64,000 bases of DNA, from NCBI GenBank assembly GCA_022836615.1, contig MU405219.1:1-64000 (forward strand), in the 5' to 3' direction. This document shows positions 1 to 11,539 of this stretch, piece after piece. The notes beneath the pieces are model-generated. The model was not told the origin of the DNA. It saw only the letters and a list, made by a program, of their open reading frames with translations, and made no database searches. This stretch comes from Annulohypoxylon bovei var. microspora (Eukaryota; Ascomycota; Sordariomycetes; Xylariales; Hypoxylaceae). How positions within the stretch are numbered: the first letter of the stretch is position 1; the number at the start of each line of letters is the position of its first letter. The translations under genes and the position numbers were made by a program.

Positions 1-566
1 TATTTCTCATACAAAATTCAGATGTACAGCAAAATAAATCGTTATATCAAGGTATCGTTATGTAGTAGCATCGTTATGGACAGGGTTTACTGTATGTAAC
101 TTGCTCGTGAGAAAACGGCCTATATATCATTCGGCCGAGACAGCTCTAACAGTAGGTACTAGCCCCATGATACGGAGTTCTCCAACTACGACACAAACAA
201 TCAGCCTGGTCCGTTCATTGTTTTATGAAACTGTATGGACGGGCTCGGTGCTTCCATTCGCTTAACTATTTATGTTTAGAACATGCTGATTACAAAGGGA
301 CTCGGCCAAGCTGGGTGGTCCCTATGCCGAGCTGTGAAACGCTTAGCGCTAGGGGCTAGAGACAACCACCACGGCCCCCAATACTGGTCAAGATATCGTT
401 GGTGCATGAACTCCTTCTATCAACTAAGACCTCTAATTTTTCAATTCTATGCAAGCCTCCCACTTCTAGTAGTAAGATAGCTCAATACAACACACTACAA
501 CAACAACTTCCTCTCTAATATCAATTCCCAATTCATAGGTAATCTTTCACAACATCCAGCCCGCAA
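1..566. other. Intergenic, no gene seen
   Basis: AT-rich flank downstream of the minus-strand dehydrogenase. The only open frame (283-480, plus, 65 codons) has no recognisable domain or conserved composition. No repeat or RNA gene was recognised. Confidence 0.6.
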
Positions 567-1513
567 TCACGCCTTCGGGTGGTTCTTGTTAAACTTGACC
601 AGCGACCCGTTGGACGTCGCGGCGATGTCCCGATCCGCCAGAAACACGCAGTATTTCGCGACGTCTTTGAGTTGGATGGCTTGCTCGGGCTTGAAGTTGG
701 CCGAGATGCTCTGCGCGTACGCCTCTGTGTTGAACCCGGATAGTGTTTTGAAGCAGTCTTGGATGTTGGTGTCGATCATGCCGCCGAGCAGGAGTCCTAT
801 CGCGTAGATGCCCTTCGCCTCGTAGTAGCCCGCTGTGCTTTTCACGAGGGCGGCTACGCCGTGCTTGCTAACCTGGAGGGTGGTTGTTAGTAAGACGGCT
901 GCCCGACTTATCATAAGGGATGATAATTGCTTAGGGAGAAGCAGGTTTACGAAAGAAAATAGAGTAACCACTCACTGTGTAGGCTACTCCGGACGACATC
1001 CCGTGCCAACTAGCCGTTGACCCGATCTGAATAATGGTGCCTCCAGGCGGCGATTGTTTCTCCATAGCGTTCACGGCAGCCTTGAAGATCAAGAACGACC
1101 CCGTTAAGTTGAGGTTGATAATCTTATCCCAGTGCTCTTTGCTCAGCGAGCCAACCGGGTCGAACTTGTCCGCCATGCCGGCATTGCTGACGACGATATC
1201 CAGGCGACCGAACTTCGCCACGGTAGCATCCACGAGTTTGGTTACTGCAGATTCGTCCGTGATATCGGTGTTCACGGCGAGGAAGCGTCCCGTTGATTCC
1301 AACTCTCCCCGAGCCTGTTCCAATCGCTCTTCGTTGATATCACAGACGACAACGTTGGCGCCCTCGTTCAAGTACGCTATTATTACGTAAGCCCGCTGTA
1401 ATTATAGCCCTTGCGCTCCCTTGCGTCTCAAACTTACCTGTCGCTATCACCTTACCCAGACCCCCTCCCGCACCGGTAACAAGAACGGTTGTCCCTTGCA
1501 GTTTGTCTGCCAT
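567..1513 (-). CDS. Short-chain dehydrogenase/reductase (classical SDR), 3 exons
   Basis: Predicted 260-aa NAD(P)-dependent oxidoreductase; the substrate is unknown. Exons (minus): 1513-1438, 1376-976 and 872-567; the introns have GTAAGT and GTGAGT donors and AG acceptors, and the phases join cleanly. The Rossmann nucleotide-binding motif TGAGGGLG is at residues 13-20. An acidic residue after beta-2 (CDIN, Asp38) suggests NAD(H) preference, as is usual for the family. NAG is at 90-92. Catalytic Ser145, Tyr158 and Lys162 form the YxxxK motif (YTVSK), whose codons are split between exons 2 and 3. The length is typical for a classical SDR and no key residue is missing. The ATG at 1513 was chosen because MADKLQG leads directly into the first beta strand. 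The next gene is divergent, with 1.2 kb between them. Confidence 0.9.
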
Positions 1514-2750
1514 CTTTCTTTCGGGTGCTTGGGTGCTAGGTAAATACTGAAGGTTCGCGTACACGTTTCCGTCCTCGATGTCAGGTATCGTTCTGTAGGC
1601 ACAACCGCACAATTTGAGTTTGTAGAGGTTAAGAGATGAAGTATCAGTTCCTCGGAAGGCTTTATATAGACTGGAAACTGTGTTGTTGGTTGCGTATTCG
1701 TATTATCCAGAATAAGGTATTTCACCCCCTCATCCCTTAGCTCCTGCATGAGACCCAGTCAACCGTCGTATTCGTATAGAAAAAAGACGAATACCGCAGT
1801 TTTGCAAGGTCTCTTCGTTTTATCATAAAAATTCGCCGAGGTTGAATGTTTGCCAGTTATCGGCGACTAGATGAGTACGGCAAAGTTAACTAGCAATTGT
1901 ATCATAGGCCTGTTGGATCATAGATAGTTACCCCTGCCAAGAGCTAGACAGTATATTTTCTTCAAGGTCGATTGTGATAACAACTCTTATGACTTCAAAT
2001 TCACGCTCTCATTCGAGTCAAGCTCGATATCGATTAGTGACAAGCGAAAGAGGTGGTAATATACTCGAAAAGTTATTCATTCGGAAGACAAGAGGATATC
2101 ATCATAGCTTAGAGTGATATGTCATGGGTAGCTTGAGAATCCAGTGACTCCTTCCCAGCTTAGAAGAGTTATCATAATTGTGTATGGCTCATGAGATACA
2201 TAGATAGCTGGTGTCAATTGAAGTGCCTACTTCTTACTCACCATCCGTCCTCGATCTCATCTACAAGCTGATCCAATGGTCTTTGTGATGAAATTCATGC
2301 CATGAAAGCAGTGTAGGAAAACAAAGTCATATTATGAGATAAAAGTTTGAGTCAGAGGTGAATCGATTCATCACGATAGCTAAAGGTAGAGGGACAAAGA
2401 ACCTAGGACGGCCGATTGCCATTGTAAATAATCACAGTTTTGGTGCTCTTTGCGCAGTAATGATGAGGTCTATGAGGGAATGTCATGTCGAACCACCTGT
2501 CATTTCCCTGCCATGACAAGCCCATCGATACATGAATGATGGGTTCCATAGACATTGATGACTCCTCTTCTTCAACTCCTCTGCAGGTTATTTTTTCTAT
2601 TTAACGTATTTAAATACAAGGCCTGAGGTCTCAATTTTTTCTTCTTCTACTTTCAAACCACAAACGTGATAACTTCACATCTACTCAGAGAAACAAGTTT
2701 TACAACACTACCATTCTAATCTCAGTATTGATAATAAATCTTAACCCAAG
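1514..2750. promoter_or_regulatory. Divergent intergenic region
   Basis: Shared upstream region of the dehydrogenase (-) and the Con-13-like gene (+). The plus-strand side carries AT-rich, TATA-like sequence near 2600-2620 and a CT/CA-rich leader at 2630-2750, typical of filamentous-fungal promoters. A minus-strand open frame at 1447-1749 overlaps the dehydrogenase start in another phase and is probably chance. No defined binding site is claimed. Confidence 0.4.
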
Positions 2751-3869
2751 ATGGGATTCTTAACACTTTTTCTATTTCTGCTACCTCTGCTGGCCTTTGC
2801 CGTAGATAACGACACCGGTACGACTATACCAAGCAAGCCAGACTTGCTGCCAACGATAGAGCCGCCTTTCGATTTCAACAACATCATCGAGAAGGGGCTG
2901 AGCGACAATCTGGAGCCTACCAAATATCATATAAACTTCTTAACTGATAACAGGATTCCCACAGAATGCATGAATTATGCAAAGGAAAGGAATCATGGTC
3001 CAGATGAGTTCGAGATCTTCGAGATCTACTACGAGGATTGCCACGCTCCATGGGTAATGTGCCGTCTCAAAGAGGCCAAAGTCAACGCTACTACTATAGC
3101 CGAAGTAAGAAGACCCTTCTCTTCATACTCTTCATACTCTTCATACCTCCAATATTCTAGGGACTAAAAACATATAAAAATACAGGTTTTCGGGAAAATG
3201 CCACTTGGCATGCGAGAATTCATAAGGCATATGATAGTCTTCAAGCCCAAAGATCTTCCTGGTGCAGCCGCCTGGAACTGTGGAGATGTAATGGCGATAA
3301 GCGACGACTCTTTTCGCCTCTACGTTATCGCACACGAAATATCTCACTCGTTAGATTCGCACGTCGCTATTCCCAACGTTACTCCGCCGGGAAAGGGAGG
3401 TCTAAGCACCAGTAAGAGATGGGCGGAACAGTACGGCCTAGATAACGCAACCGTTAGCGACTACGCCAGAACCATGTGGCCGGAGAACTTGGCAGAGACC
3501 GGGATCATTGCCCTGTATAACATTGTCGTTCCTAACGGCGTGGCGAACTTGAAGAACGATCCCCATCGTGTAAGTGGGAAACTTGCTCTTCGATACCTAG
3601 GTAGATGAGCTATTACTAACGCCGTATCTTTTATCACTATACAGGTCTTCCACCAGTTTGCCACATACACGACATATTACCGTGATATCATGACCCCGAG
3701 AAACAAACCGAGCTGCACGCATAGGTTGCCCGATTCTAAGATGGTTTTCTGGCACAATATATCAGCGGAGGGTATTCCGACAGATACCCAGACCAGAAAG
3801 GTGGGCATAACGATGATGCCACCGGGGGCCTTCCATAATGTTACCTTCGTTCAGCCTTCAGGGAACTAA
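2751..3869 (+). CDS. Secreted Con-13-like (conidiation-specific protein 13) putative metallopeptidase-fold protein
   Basis: Predicted 320-aa secreted protein in three exons: 2751-3104, 3186-3569 and 3645-3869. Both introns (81 and 75 nt) have GTAAG donors and CAG acceptors; intron 2 carries a TACTAAC branch site. Residues 1-17 form a hydrophobic signal peptide ending at LLAFA. The region around EPTKYHINFLTDN and the stretch VFGKMPLGMREFIRHM match my memory of the Con-13 family of Neurospora and relatives. HEISH (168-172) followed by SLDSH (173-177) is an HExxH zinc-site-like motif, so a metallopeptidase fold is plausible, but catalytic activity is inferred only. Several Cys residues suit an extracellular protein. 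Con-13 was named for conidiation-associated expression; its biochemical role is not established. Intron 1 contains three copies of a 9-bp unit (3120-3146). Confidence 0.85.
3594..3603. repeat. TACCTAGGTA palindrome, copy 1 (in Con-13-like intron 2)
   Basis: Perfect 10-bp palindrome. Exact copies also start at 5057, 5625, 17872, 21330, 40805, 41130, 54789, 60732 and 62901. All ten lie outside the coding exons modelled here. Confidence 0.9.
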
Positions 3870-3909
3870 CCTGTATACGGAGGGATTCTCGGTCTGGAGG
3901 TCCAGCTGG

Positions 3910-4091
3910 CATGAGGAGTTATAGCATGGAACGGGGCATAACTAAGGAGTTCTGGCATGGAACTATGCATAATGAGTTCTGGTATGGAACGGAGCACAAT
4001 GAGTTTTGGTATGGAACGGAGCACAATGAGTTCCGGTATGGAACGAGGCATGAGGAGTCCTGGTATGGAACGAGGCAGAGAGTTCCCAGAT
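3910..4091 (+). repeat. 27-bp tandem repeat array, about 6 diverged units
   Basis: Units begin ATGGAAC at 3926, 3957, 3984, 4011, 4038 and 4065. The first spacing is 31 bp and the rest are exactly 27 bp. The unit ends in GAGTTCTGGT or close variants. Because 27 bp is nine codons, the array stays open on both strands. The plus frame starting at ATG 3911 would encode 72 aa with the repeated peptide EFWYGTEHN and a stop at 4127-4129. It lies just 41 bp past the stop codon of the Con-13-like gene, so it could be its 3' UTR, a small repeat peptide, or a non-coding minisatellite. There is no signal peptide or recognisable domain. Confidence 0.85.
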
Positions 4092-4129
4092 ATCTAAGTG
4101 CCTATCAGGCAAGGTCTGAAGGGGTGTGA

Positions 4130-6183
4130 TTTATTTTGCACGACGCATGGTAGCGAGATGTTTTTACTTTCACTTCATTCTATTTTATTTAGGGATATAA
4201 TCCCAAGTCACTCTTTCGAATAGCTCTTGGAAAGCGGAGGCTAAGGGGTACACGAGGTATGGTCTGGAATTGACAATGGCTTAGTCATCATCTGAGCCCC
4301 TAAATAGGAGTAACATAATTCTAAATTGCGAAATGAGTTTCGAGAAGTCCCGAGAAATTTAACCTATCAAATACCCTATGCTATCATACATACCTACCTA
4401 TGTATCATCAATATAGCTATAAAAAAGGTCATTTGGTTACGAAAGAATGAAACACACAAGTAAGAGAAGTCTACAAAGTGTCGGGTTTTACTAAAAGAGA
4501 GATCGATGATCCATTAAACTTTTAAACTTCTAATATGATACGGCCGTGTTTTTTGAGCAGACGGCTATTTAATAGTGCTATGTTTGGTGATGGCACATTT
4601 AGAAAAGGTCACTTTTTGTAACTTACACTACATCCTAATTTTCCTTTATAATGTGAAAAGGGGTAAAGCGAAAATTGAAAATATGGTCATCCCATCAATC
4701 GCATGCGATCTTACTATGTGATATGAAACGAATCAATTATTGCCTACAACAACCTTTCAGCGGTTACAGGTAAATAGATTTATCGGAAATATGAAGGTTT
4801 CCAATAAGAGTATTTTTAGCCCCTTATAACCCAAGGAGTGTCTTTCTAATCAACCCTCCTTGAACATCTTTAAGGAGCTATATCTATATAGACAGGCTCA
4901 TTTTCCCCTTTCGAGTATGCTAAAGTGCCTGGTGGTATATAGACAGCTTCTCCGTTCTAGGTAAACCAAGTCCGGTAGCTGCAAAAGAGAGATGGGGTTT
5001 ATTCACAGCGCTTCTACCATCACGGCTTTTTCAGACCTTACATACGAAGATATCACTACCTAGGTACTCAAGGCTTTAGAAAGAAACTGCACACGATATC
5101 CACAAGATCGATCCGGTGACTTCATAACTGACCGCCCGTTGCATCAATTGTGGAATCGAGAAAGATCCCACAATAATCGCCTCACTTCCGCAGCTCGCGT
5201 AGCAAGAAGGTACATCGCCCCGCATACAAATTTAGCTGCATGCAAATGTACCACTCATGTGCGTACACATATTATACACATACCAGACATACATATTCTG
5301 TAAGCTTCAATTTTCGTTGTAATGTCTTGTGGTCGCGCTTCCGAGTGCCGAATTGAACTTGCTTGCTTAGAAATGAGTCTAACGGTTGATTAAATCCGAT
5401 GGTTGACAAATATCACGCCCAAGTGGAGGTAACGGAGAGGTTGTCTGGAATAAGTTGAATCTACGGTGATCCTTTACAACCACATATCTAAACATATATG
5501 TGTTTGTTTGATTAACTAACGCTAGGTAGGTCGGTGGTGTATTGAGTGTGATCATAAGCAAGATATTCTAAATACTTCACAAGAGTTAGCAAGTGTATAT
5601 ATTCGTCAAAGATGTCTACGTATGTACCTAGGTAGGTGAGGATAGAAGCAACATTGAAGGCCGTAAATAAGTGTGCCGGTGGATGTAGTTATCATTATTA
5701 GTAGTATTCCAGTTAAGAAAGGGTAACTTTAAAATAGGGGAAACATTAGAAGTAGCAACATTCCTTCGACGAAGTCTAGAGTATACGGACACTGAAAAGG
5801 GGCTAATGAGATGCAGCAAATATACCTAGATAGGTAGTTAAACAAATCACAAGCAATGGTAGCAGTAAAGATGAGAACACAACACCGTACGTGGGCATTC
5901 AAAAGGCTATGCTAAAACTCCTATGTACAAGAAACATATCACCAATCAGCTTAGCGCGCTCAAACATCCCCGGAGTGTGGCACCGTGCATCAGCAACGGA
6001 TTCCAAAATGTCCGAATTCCCTGCCGTGATATAACATTGCCGACTAGTCTTGATCCGTACTGGAACTAGTCGGAGGCGAAGAATTGTTGAAAGTCGTTCG
6101 TAGCGTGTCGACTTGTGAATCCCTTGTTATTGATGTGCGTTGCTCTCGTCTTGGAAGGCCGAGTTCCCACGATGGGTGACATC
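4130..6183. other. AT-rich intergenic region
   Basis: About 2 kb without a supportable gene. It contains two exact TACCTAGGTA palindromes (5057 and 5625) and several partial variants. Open frames at 5379-5561 and 5628-5819 (minus) are short and featureless. Confidence 0.6.
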
Positions 6184-6936
6184 TTAGTTGGTGGGGTATC
6201 CACCGGCAGCCGGGTAGCCAGAGGCGGGGGCCGCGGGGTGGCTGGGGGCAGCCGGAGCGGGGGGAGCAGGGCTGGAGTGAGACTGGGCCGGGGCGGCAGG
6301 AGCCGGGGGGCTAACGGTGGGGACGCTCTCCGCCGGCACGGGGACGGAAGGCGCAGAGCCTGCTGGCACCGTGGGGAAGGGCTTAGCCGACGATGCGGAA
6401 GCAGATCCACCGTTGTGGGGGACGGCCGGGACGGTCACCTCACCACCGGTGGGGTATCCACCGGCGGGGGAAGCGGGAGCAGCCGGGACAACGGGCTTAG
6501 GGGTCGTCACAGGGAGAGCGCTGGAAGACGTAGAGGGAGCAGGAGCGGGAGATGCCGGCTTAGAAATATGGGTCTCAACCGAGGGCTTAGACGGGGCGGT
6601 AGCTGAGGGGGCAGTCGCGTAGCCAGTTGGCACGACAGTCGGCCCGCCAGCCGGTGCGGTGCCTGCGTTTCCAGGAGTGCCCGGAGAGTTGCCAGGAGTG
6701 CCAGGAGCACTGCCTGGGCCAGCTGGGACACCGGGAACGCTGGCACCTGGGTAAGAACCAGGGGCGGGAGCGTTGTTACCGGGGGAGTTTCCAGCGTTGC
6801 CAGGAGTGTTGTTGCCGGGGGTGGCACTAGGAACAGATGGGACGGGCGAGTAGTTGCCAGTGCCGTAGTCCCTACGGTTCATGAAGGGGACCGCAGAGGC
6901 GGTAGTAGCAATGGTGAGAACTGCGAGGAAATGCAT
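6184..6936 (-). CDS. Low-complexity Pro/Gly/Ala/Ser-rich secreted protein
   Basis: Single-exon 250-aa protein. Residues 1-15 (ending TTASA) form a signal peptide. A dibasic NRR site at about 20-22 is a likely Kex2 processing site, a common arrangement in fungal secreted proteins. The mature part is almost entirely low-complexity: residues about 30-100 are rich in PGN/PGT/PGS turns, and the rest is Pro/Ala/Ser/Val with repeated GGYPT and SAPSVP-like pieces, ending GGYPTN. No Cys and no catalytic domain are visible. It could be a wall-associated, adhesive or heavily O-glycosylated protein; no function is assigned. The gene is strikingly GC-rich against an AT-rich surround, which keeps several other frames open, so those shadows are not called. 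The start at 6936 is the only one preserving the signal peptide. Confidence 0.75.
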   Translation of the reverse strand: MHFLAVLTIATTASAVPFMNRRDYGTGNYSPVPSVPSATPGNNTPGNAGNSPGNNAPAPGSYPGASVPGVPAGPGSAPGTPGNSPGTPGNAGTAPAGGPTVVPTGYATAPSATAPSKPSVETHISKPASPAPAPSTSSSALPVTTPKPVVPAAPASPAGGYPTGGEVTVPAVPHNGGSASASSAKPFPTVPAGSAPSVPVPAESVPTVSPPAPAAPAQSHSSPAPPAPAAPSHPAAPASGYPAAGGYPTN

Positions 6937-8856
6937 GTTGTTGGTGTTGTCTTGAGATTTGTATTAAAGGAGTGAAAATTGTGTAATAGAACCTCAATGG
7001 TTTACAAGCGACCGGACCGACTGGCAAGGAGTGACTTAAGTGGGAATTAACGATAGTGGTTGTGTTTGTGTTGGTATTTTTTCTTTCTCAGAATGGGCGA
7101 GATGATGGCGTCTAATATAGTCGTCAGAACCCCTAGGCTCGCCTGCCACGTGTATGGCGCCTCGAATATTTCAGTGGCCTTTACCGCCATGGTAGACAAT
7201 ATGTTGCTATTCTAGGCAATTTCGCATGCGTGTCGATCAACTACCGGAAAGTAGGAGGTTGATATGGGACCCTAGTCCCACCCTAGATGTAGCGCCTTGC
7301 CCCAAAATGTAGATCGACGTTAGTCCTGGTTAGTCTTGAGGCTCATTTAGGTTCTATTAAATTGACTGATGGCCATGTGACGTCGTTTATCCCTTAATCT
7401 TCTATGCTCGTTAAAGATCGATAGTTATCGTCAGTTCTGCTGTAAAGACTCCCTCTGTCGTTTGCCATGATGATGGCATAGCGACAGCAAAGACGAAGAC
7501 ATTTGATCGACGCGTCAGTACACTAACAGAGCCTCTCCGCAGTATAAAAAAAATATGCAGGAATGTTAGAACGGGTCCGAACTAAGGACGAATTACTGTT
7601 GGCATATCCCCACTGGGTTGGGGACAACCCAAATTCCAAAAGTTGAATTTCCGGTTTGATAGGACGCTAAGGTCAATCTAATTGCCTAAAAGTTCTAGAA
7701 AAGGGCGGCTCGTTGGGTGCAACTTTGGGGATACGCGACTAGGAAGAGAGCCGGTGTGTTGGCTGGACCCTCCGATGAATTCTATGGTACCGCGAAGCTT
7801 GGACGGGACCATCCGCGCCAAGAGAAAACGGAGCCGGACCCCTTATTGGGGCTCAATAAAGACTTGACCGCCGTCTGTTGTAGACTACAAACTTCGGGGC
7901 TAGTAACGGAGATATACGTAACTATTTGGCTTCGAACCAACAGTTAACTTACTGAACATATCTAAGAGTCGGACTTAACGTCGTTCGTCACATGTAGGGT
8001 AGGTTTTGATTTCCGAGGACTAGCTAGCCAAGTAGCCTGATAATCTCTTCCCAGAACTCTAGGATTCCGTTTTAAACAGGAGTATGTCATGATATGGCTA
8101 TTCGTAAGGTTCGTGGCTTTGGGCAGCGAGGATATCTAGGGTAACCTCGGCGAATAAAGCCAAAAACGTCTCGAAGTATATGTGCCTAATAGACGGAGTG
8201 GAATTCTAGACGGTCCTCCTAGGTTGACTGGCCACTCCAAACCTTTGTCCTCTGTGATTGCCTCATCGACAGCCACGATGGCAAAGCCGACATGGGTATC
8301 TCTTCCTGGTCCTCTGATTAGGTGTACTCATTTCCATATTCCATATATGATCATCAATGCAAGAGTATACTTACCGCAGCCAACATTGTTTCGTTTATTT
8401 TTAAAATCGACAATCTTCCGATAAAGGTTCGGATGGTCGACGTTGCGTTGACTTTTGTTGGAGGACCGAGGAAGTCATGTGGTCCAATAGAATTTATCCG
8501 CACTTCCCCGCTAGAACTTGGCGAGATGTTACTATCCCCATATCACCTAGCTAGGCAGCTTACATAAGTTACGGCTAGCAATGAGTGTTGATTAAGTAAT
8601 ACAGGGGATACCGTCTTGTTTGTTACACAGAAATGTTAATACGTGGGGCACATGTTGATTGTAATTGCCAAAACGCCTTCGTAGTCGTTCGTCGCTGCTT
8701 CAGTGTTGTGAAACAGATTACGTAAGGCAAAAAGGCACAGTAACAACTTCTATACATTGAATTAGTTATCTATAGTTATTAGAATTTAGGAATAATATGC
8801 TTATCACGAACTCTTAAGATCACACCACGACTTCTTCTAAATCGGATATCTACGCC
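6937..8856. other. Intergenic region
   Basis: About 1.9 kb between divergent genes. Short open frames at 7682-7947 and 8182-8567 lack domains, and I could not extend them with plausible splice sites. The stretch at 6937-7090 is the probable promoter and leader of the low-complexity secreted protein. Confidence 0.5.
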
Positions 8857-10087
8857 ATGGAGTCAAGTGAATCTACCGCTAATGCCTCGGGGCTCCTAGC
8901 CCTTCCCAGGGATATCTTAGTGATGCTTCCCGAATACCTACATAATATCGAGGACTATATGAATGTAGCCTCAACCAGGTCGGTTGCGAATCTACCTAGC
9001 TAGCATAGAATGAATAATTGATAAATCCTCTCCCTCCAGTCGTCTCCTGAGGTCATGTATGGAAGCGGCGCGTCCGCACACGATCCTGTGCCTCTCATGG
9101 GCATCAACGCGGACCTTCTTCCGCCCCTCGCCGTACTTCCTCTTCAGCGCCACGGCGGCACAGGTAGGCGCCTGGGCCCGGGAGTCCGACGCAAATGAAG
9201 CAGAGCTCGCCGCCGGGATGCCAATAGGCGTAGGCCACGTAATGGACTTGGCCCTGCGCCTGGGGCAGATCGGTCTTACTATGGAACGGATCCGCGAGCT
9301 CCACGAGATGCGATTTTCCGTGATGAACCCCATCTCGGACCTCATGGACAAATGCGTCGGTAAGCAGTGGTACAGTACCCCCGACTTCTGGAACGGCGGC
9401 GTGGACGACGCGTACACCATCCACGCGGACGCAAATGAGCTGCTCTTCCGCCTAGCCGCCTACGGGGAAATGTTTGGTCCAGACTTCGAGCCCTTTCTCG
9501 ACCCGGATCTCTCGTCTGGGAGAAAGCTGAAGGTTGAGACACGGCTTGAGTTCGTTAAGTATTGCATCCCGGATTTCGCTACGGAATGTTTCGACAATGC
9601 CACGGACATCCTGCTTCCCGACGGGTCATACGATCCACGCCGGGCCATAGTGATACTGAAAGACGGTCCTTACGGCACCGACGAGCAGGGACGGAAGGCG
9701 AATAGATATAATAACAATTTAGCCTTGTATTGGGTTGTGAAAAGTACCCGGTGGAGGCCGCATTGGATAAAAGCACGCCAGGATGCCGGGGCAAGTCCGG
9801 ACTTTGCGACAGAACTCGAGTCCAGCGACGGCCAGGCCACGAGCTGGAAGCAGAATATGCTGGAAACCGTGATGCAATGTCAGGGTATGGAGGCTTTAGG
9901 CATGATCAGGACTGGTACCGAGATTGCGGAGCGATATAAGCCGAAGATTAAGGAGTGGAGGGAGGAGATCGAACGTCTGGAGGTGGAACCGCAAAAAATA
10001 GTTGTAGGTATCTGCGAGACGCACGAGTACCCGGATCTCTGGGGAGATTTACGTATATGCGCTAGCGGCTATGTATTAGGAACGTAG
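8857..10087 (+). CDS. F-box-like domain protein, 2 exons
   Basis: Predicted 389 aa from exons 8857-8978 and 9040-10087. The 61-nt intron rejoins a split Ser codon to give VASTSRLLRSCMEA. The N-terminus (residues 13-50, LLALPRDILVMLPEYLHNIEDYMNVASTSRLLRSC, shown here as positions only beyond LLALPRDILVMLPEYL) has the LP-x-D/E-I-L and T-S-R-x-L-R pattern of an F-box, the Skp1-binding motif of SCF ubiquitin ligases. The remaining 330 residues show no LRR, WD40 or kelch repeats. They are mixed alpha/beta with a charged helix near 350 (EWREEIERLE). Such proteins are numerous and variable in Pezizomycotina, and the target is unknown. Starting at 9059 instead, as a naive ORF would, loses the F-box, so the two-exon model is preferred. 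Confidence 0.75.
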
Positions 10088-11539
10088 CTGTGTAAACACT
10101 TCTGGGGCACGATTTCACGCACGATGCATTTATATGTGTCCTTAGATATAAGATAATATACCTAGTATATAATACATAGCTAGGGTCATCGTGAGCCATG
10201 GAACTGGGCAAATGTCGCAGTGGGTAGGTACATAATATGAGCACTCGCATTCAACTAATACTACTAGAGTGAAGTAGTACTTACTTTTTTTATTTATTTA
10301 GGAGTTGCAGTTATGGCCGATCGTTAAAGTACAAATAACTGGCCCTTTTTCTCACATGATGCCCGATTACTTGGTCGACTTGAGGCAACGCCTGAAGGCT
10401 ACTGCGTAGGGCCTATCCTTTCTGACTAGGTAGTCACCTATTAGAAATTACATTTAAACACGAACTAACTCTTTACTTATCCAGCTCTTGGTGGTGAAAT
10501 CATGCCTACGACTACTAAGAAGACCTAACAGGCATACATCCGAGTTACGAATGTCAATGTATTACGACAGGTACCAACTAGTTGCAAGTACATTATCAAA
10601 TCTACGACCTCGACACTTGGAAGACCACCCAAAGCATCCTGCCCCCCCATTCAACCACATCTATCAATGCTTCACCTTCGCATACATCGACATCTACATC
10701 ACATTTATACCTATCCGCGAGTCAAACTCTACTACTCCTGGATAAGTTTTTACTTTTAGTCTTTATTTAGTCTTTTTTCATGCTTACTTCCGTTACCGTC
10801 TATCTGGGGGGTATGCCTGTCTTCGTTGAGTCTTTGAGTACTTTACCCCTGGGACATAAATGAAAATTCCTCTCTGCCTTGCTCACTCACCTGCAATCAC
10901 TTGATTGGGCGGTTTTTGATCCGTAGATGTCCCCTGACCCCCTGGCCTATTTCCATGTCTTTTCTGGATATCGAGGCGCCCCCGCACACCTTACAATGCT
11001 CTAGTATATATGACCTAGACTCCTTTGTTGACCCTTTGGTACCCGGCCCCTCGCGTGCAAATGTACAACCTAAGGAAATTGGTCCCAGAACTAAACTCCA
11101 GTCGAATTATCCCCTTCGTACTACCCTACCCGTGGTATCTCTGAAAATGCGACATGCCAGGTAGGATAGCCAAATATAGCACCACCTAGCCCAGCATCGC
11201 ATAATGACATAAGCATCATGTCTTCCCACCTTCGTCCAGAGACATCCAATCCGAGTTCTCAGCCCGATACGAAACTCCGGCTTCGATAATATCTCGTGTC
11301 AAATACAACATGACCTAACTAATTCGCGTATTAACGAGCGCATCTAACCTCGGCGAGTAGACCGTTTACCGAAGATTAGAAGGCCGTGCGACCTGGCTGA
11401 AAATGGTATCCACATGTGATAACCAGGGCTCCGATCATGTCCAATACAATGCCAGGCATCTCAAATAAGAGATTGGCACCGTGGCAAGATATGCCTACCA
11501 GCTCATTGCTCGGGTCGTATCCAAAGTGATACTCGCCAC
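10088..11539. other. Intergenic region between convergent genes
   Basis: No gene supported. CA-rich open frames at 10488-10770 and a frame at 10901-11164 show no domain. The stretch at 11165-11539 is probably the 3' UTR of the nucleotidyltransferase gene. Confidence 0.5.

Noticed and set aside
1447..1749. 100-codon minus frame upstream of the dehydrogenase
   Set aside because: It overlaps the dehydrogenase exon 1 in another phase and shows no domain. It is more likely leader sequence.
3911..4129. RiPP (dikaritin-type) precursor reading of the repeat peptide
   Set aside because: No signal peptide, no regular Kex2 sites between units and no UstY- or tyrosinase-like genes nearby. It is kept only as a tandem repeat.
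6115..6830. Several long frames on both strands across the secreted low-complexity gene
   Set aside because: GC-rich repeats keep all frames open. Only the 250-aa minus frame has a signal peptide and a consistent protein composition.
10488..10770. Overlapping CA-rich frames
   Set aside because: The composition mirrors the CA/TC-rich DNA. No start context, domain or splice support.
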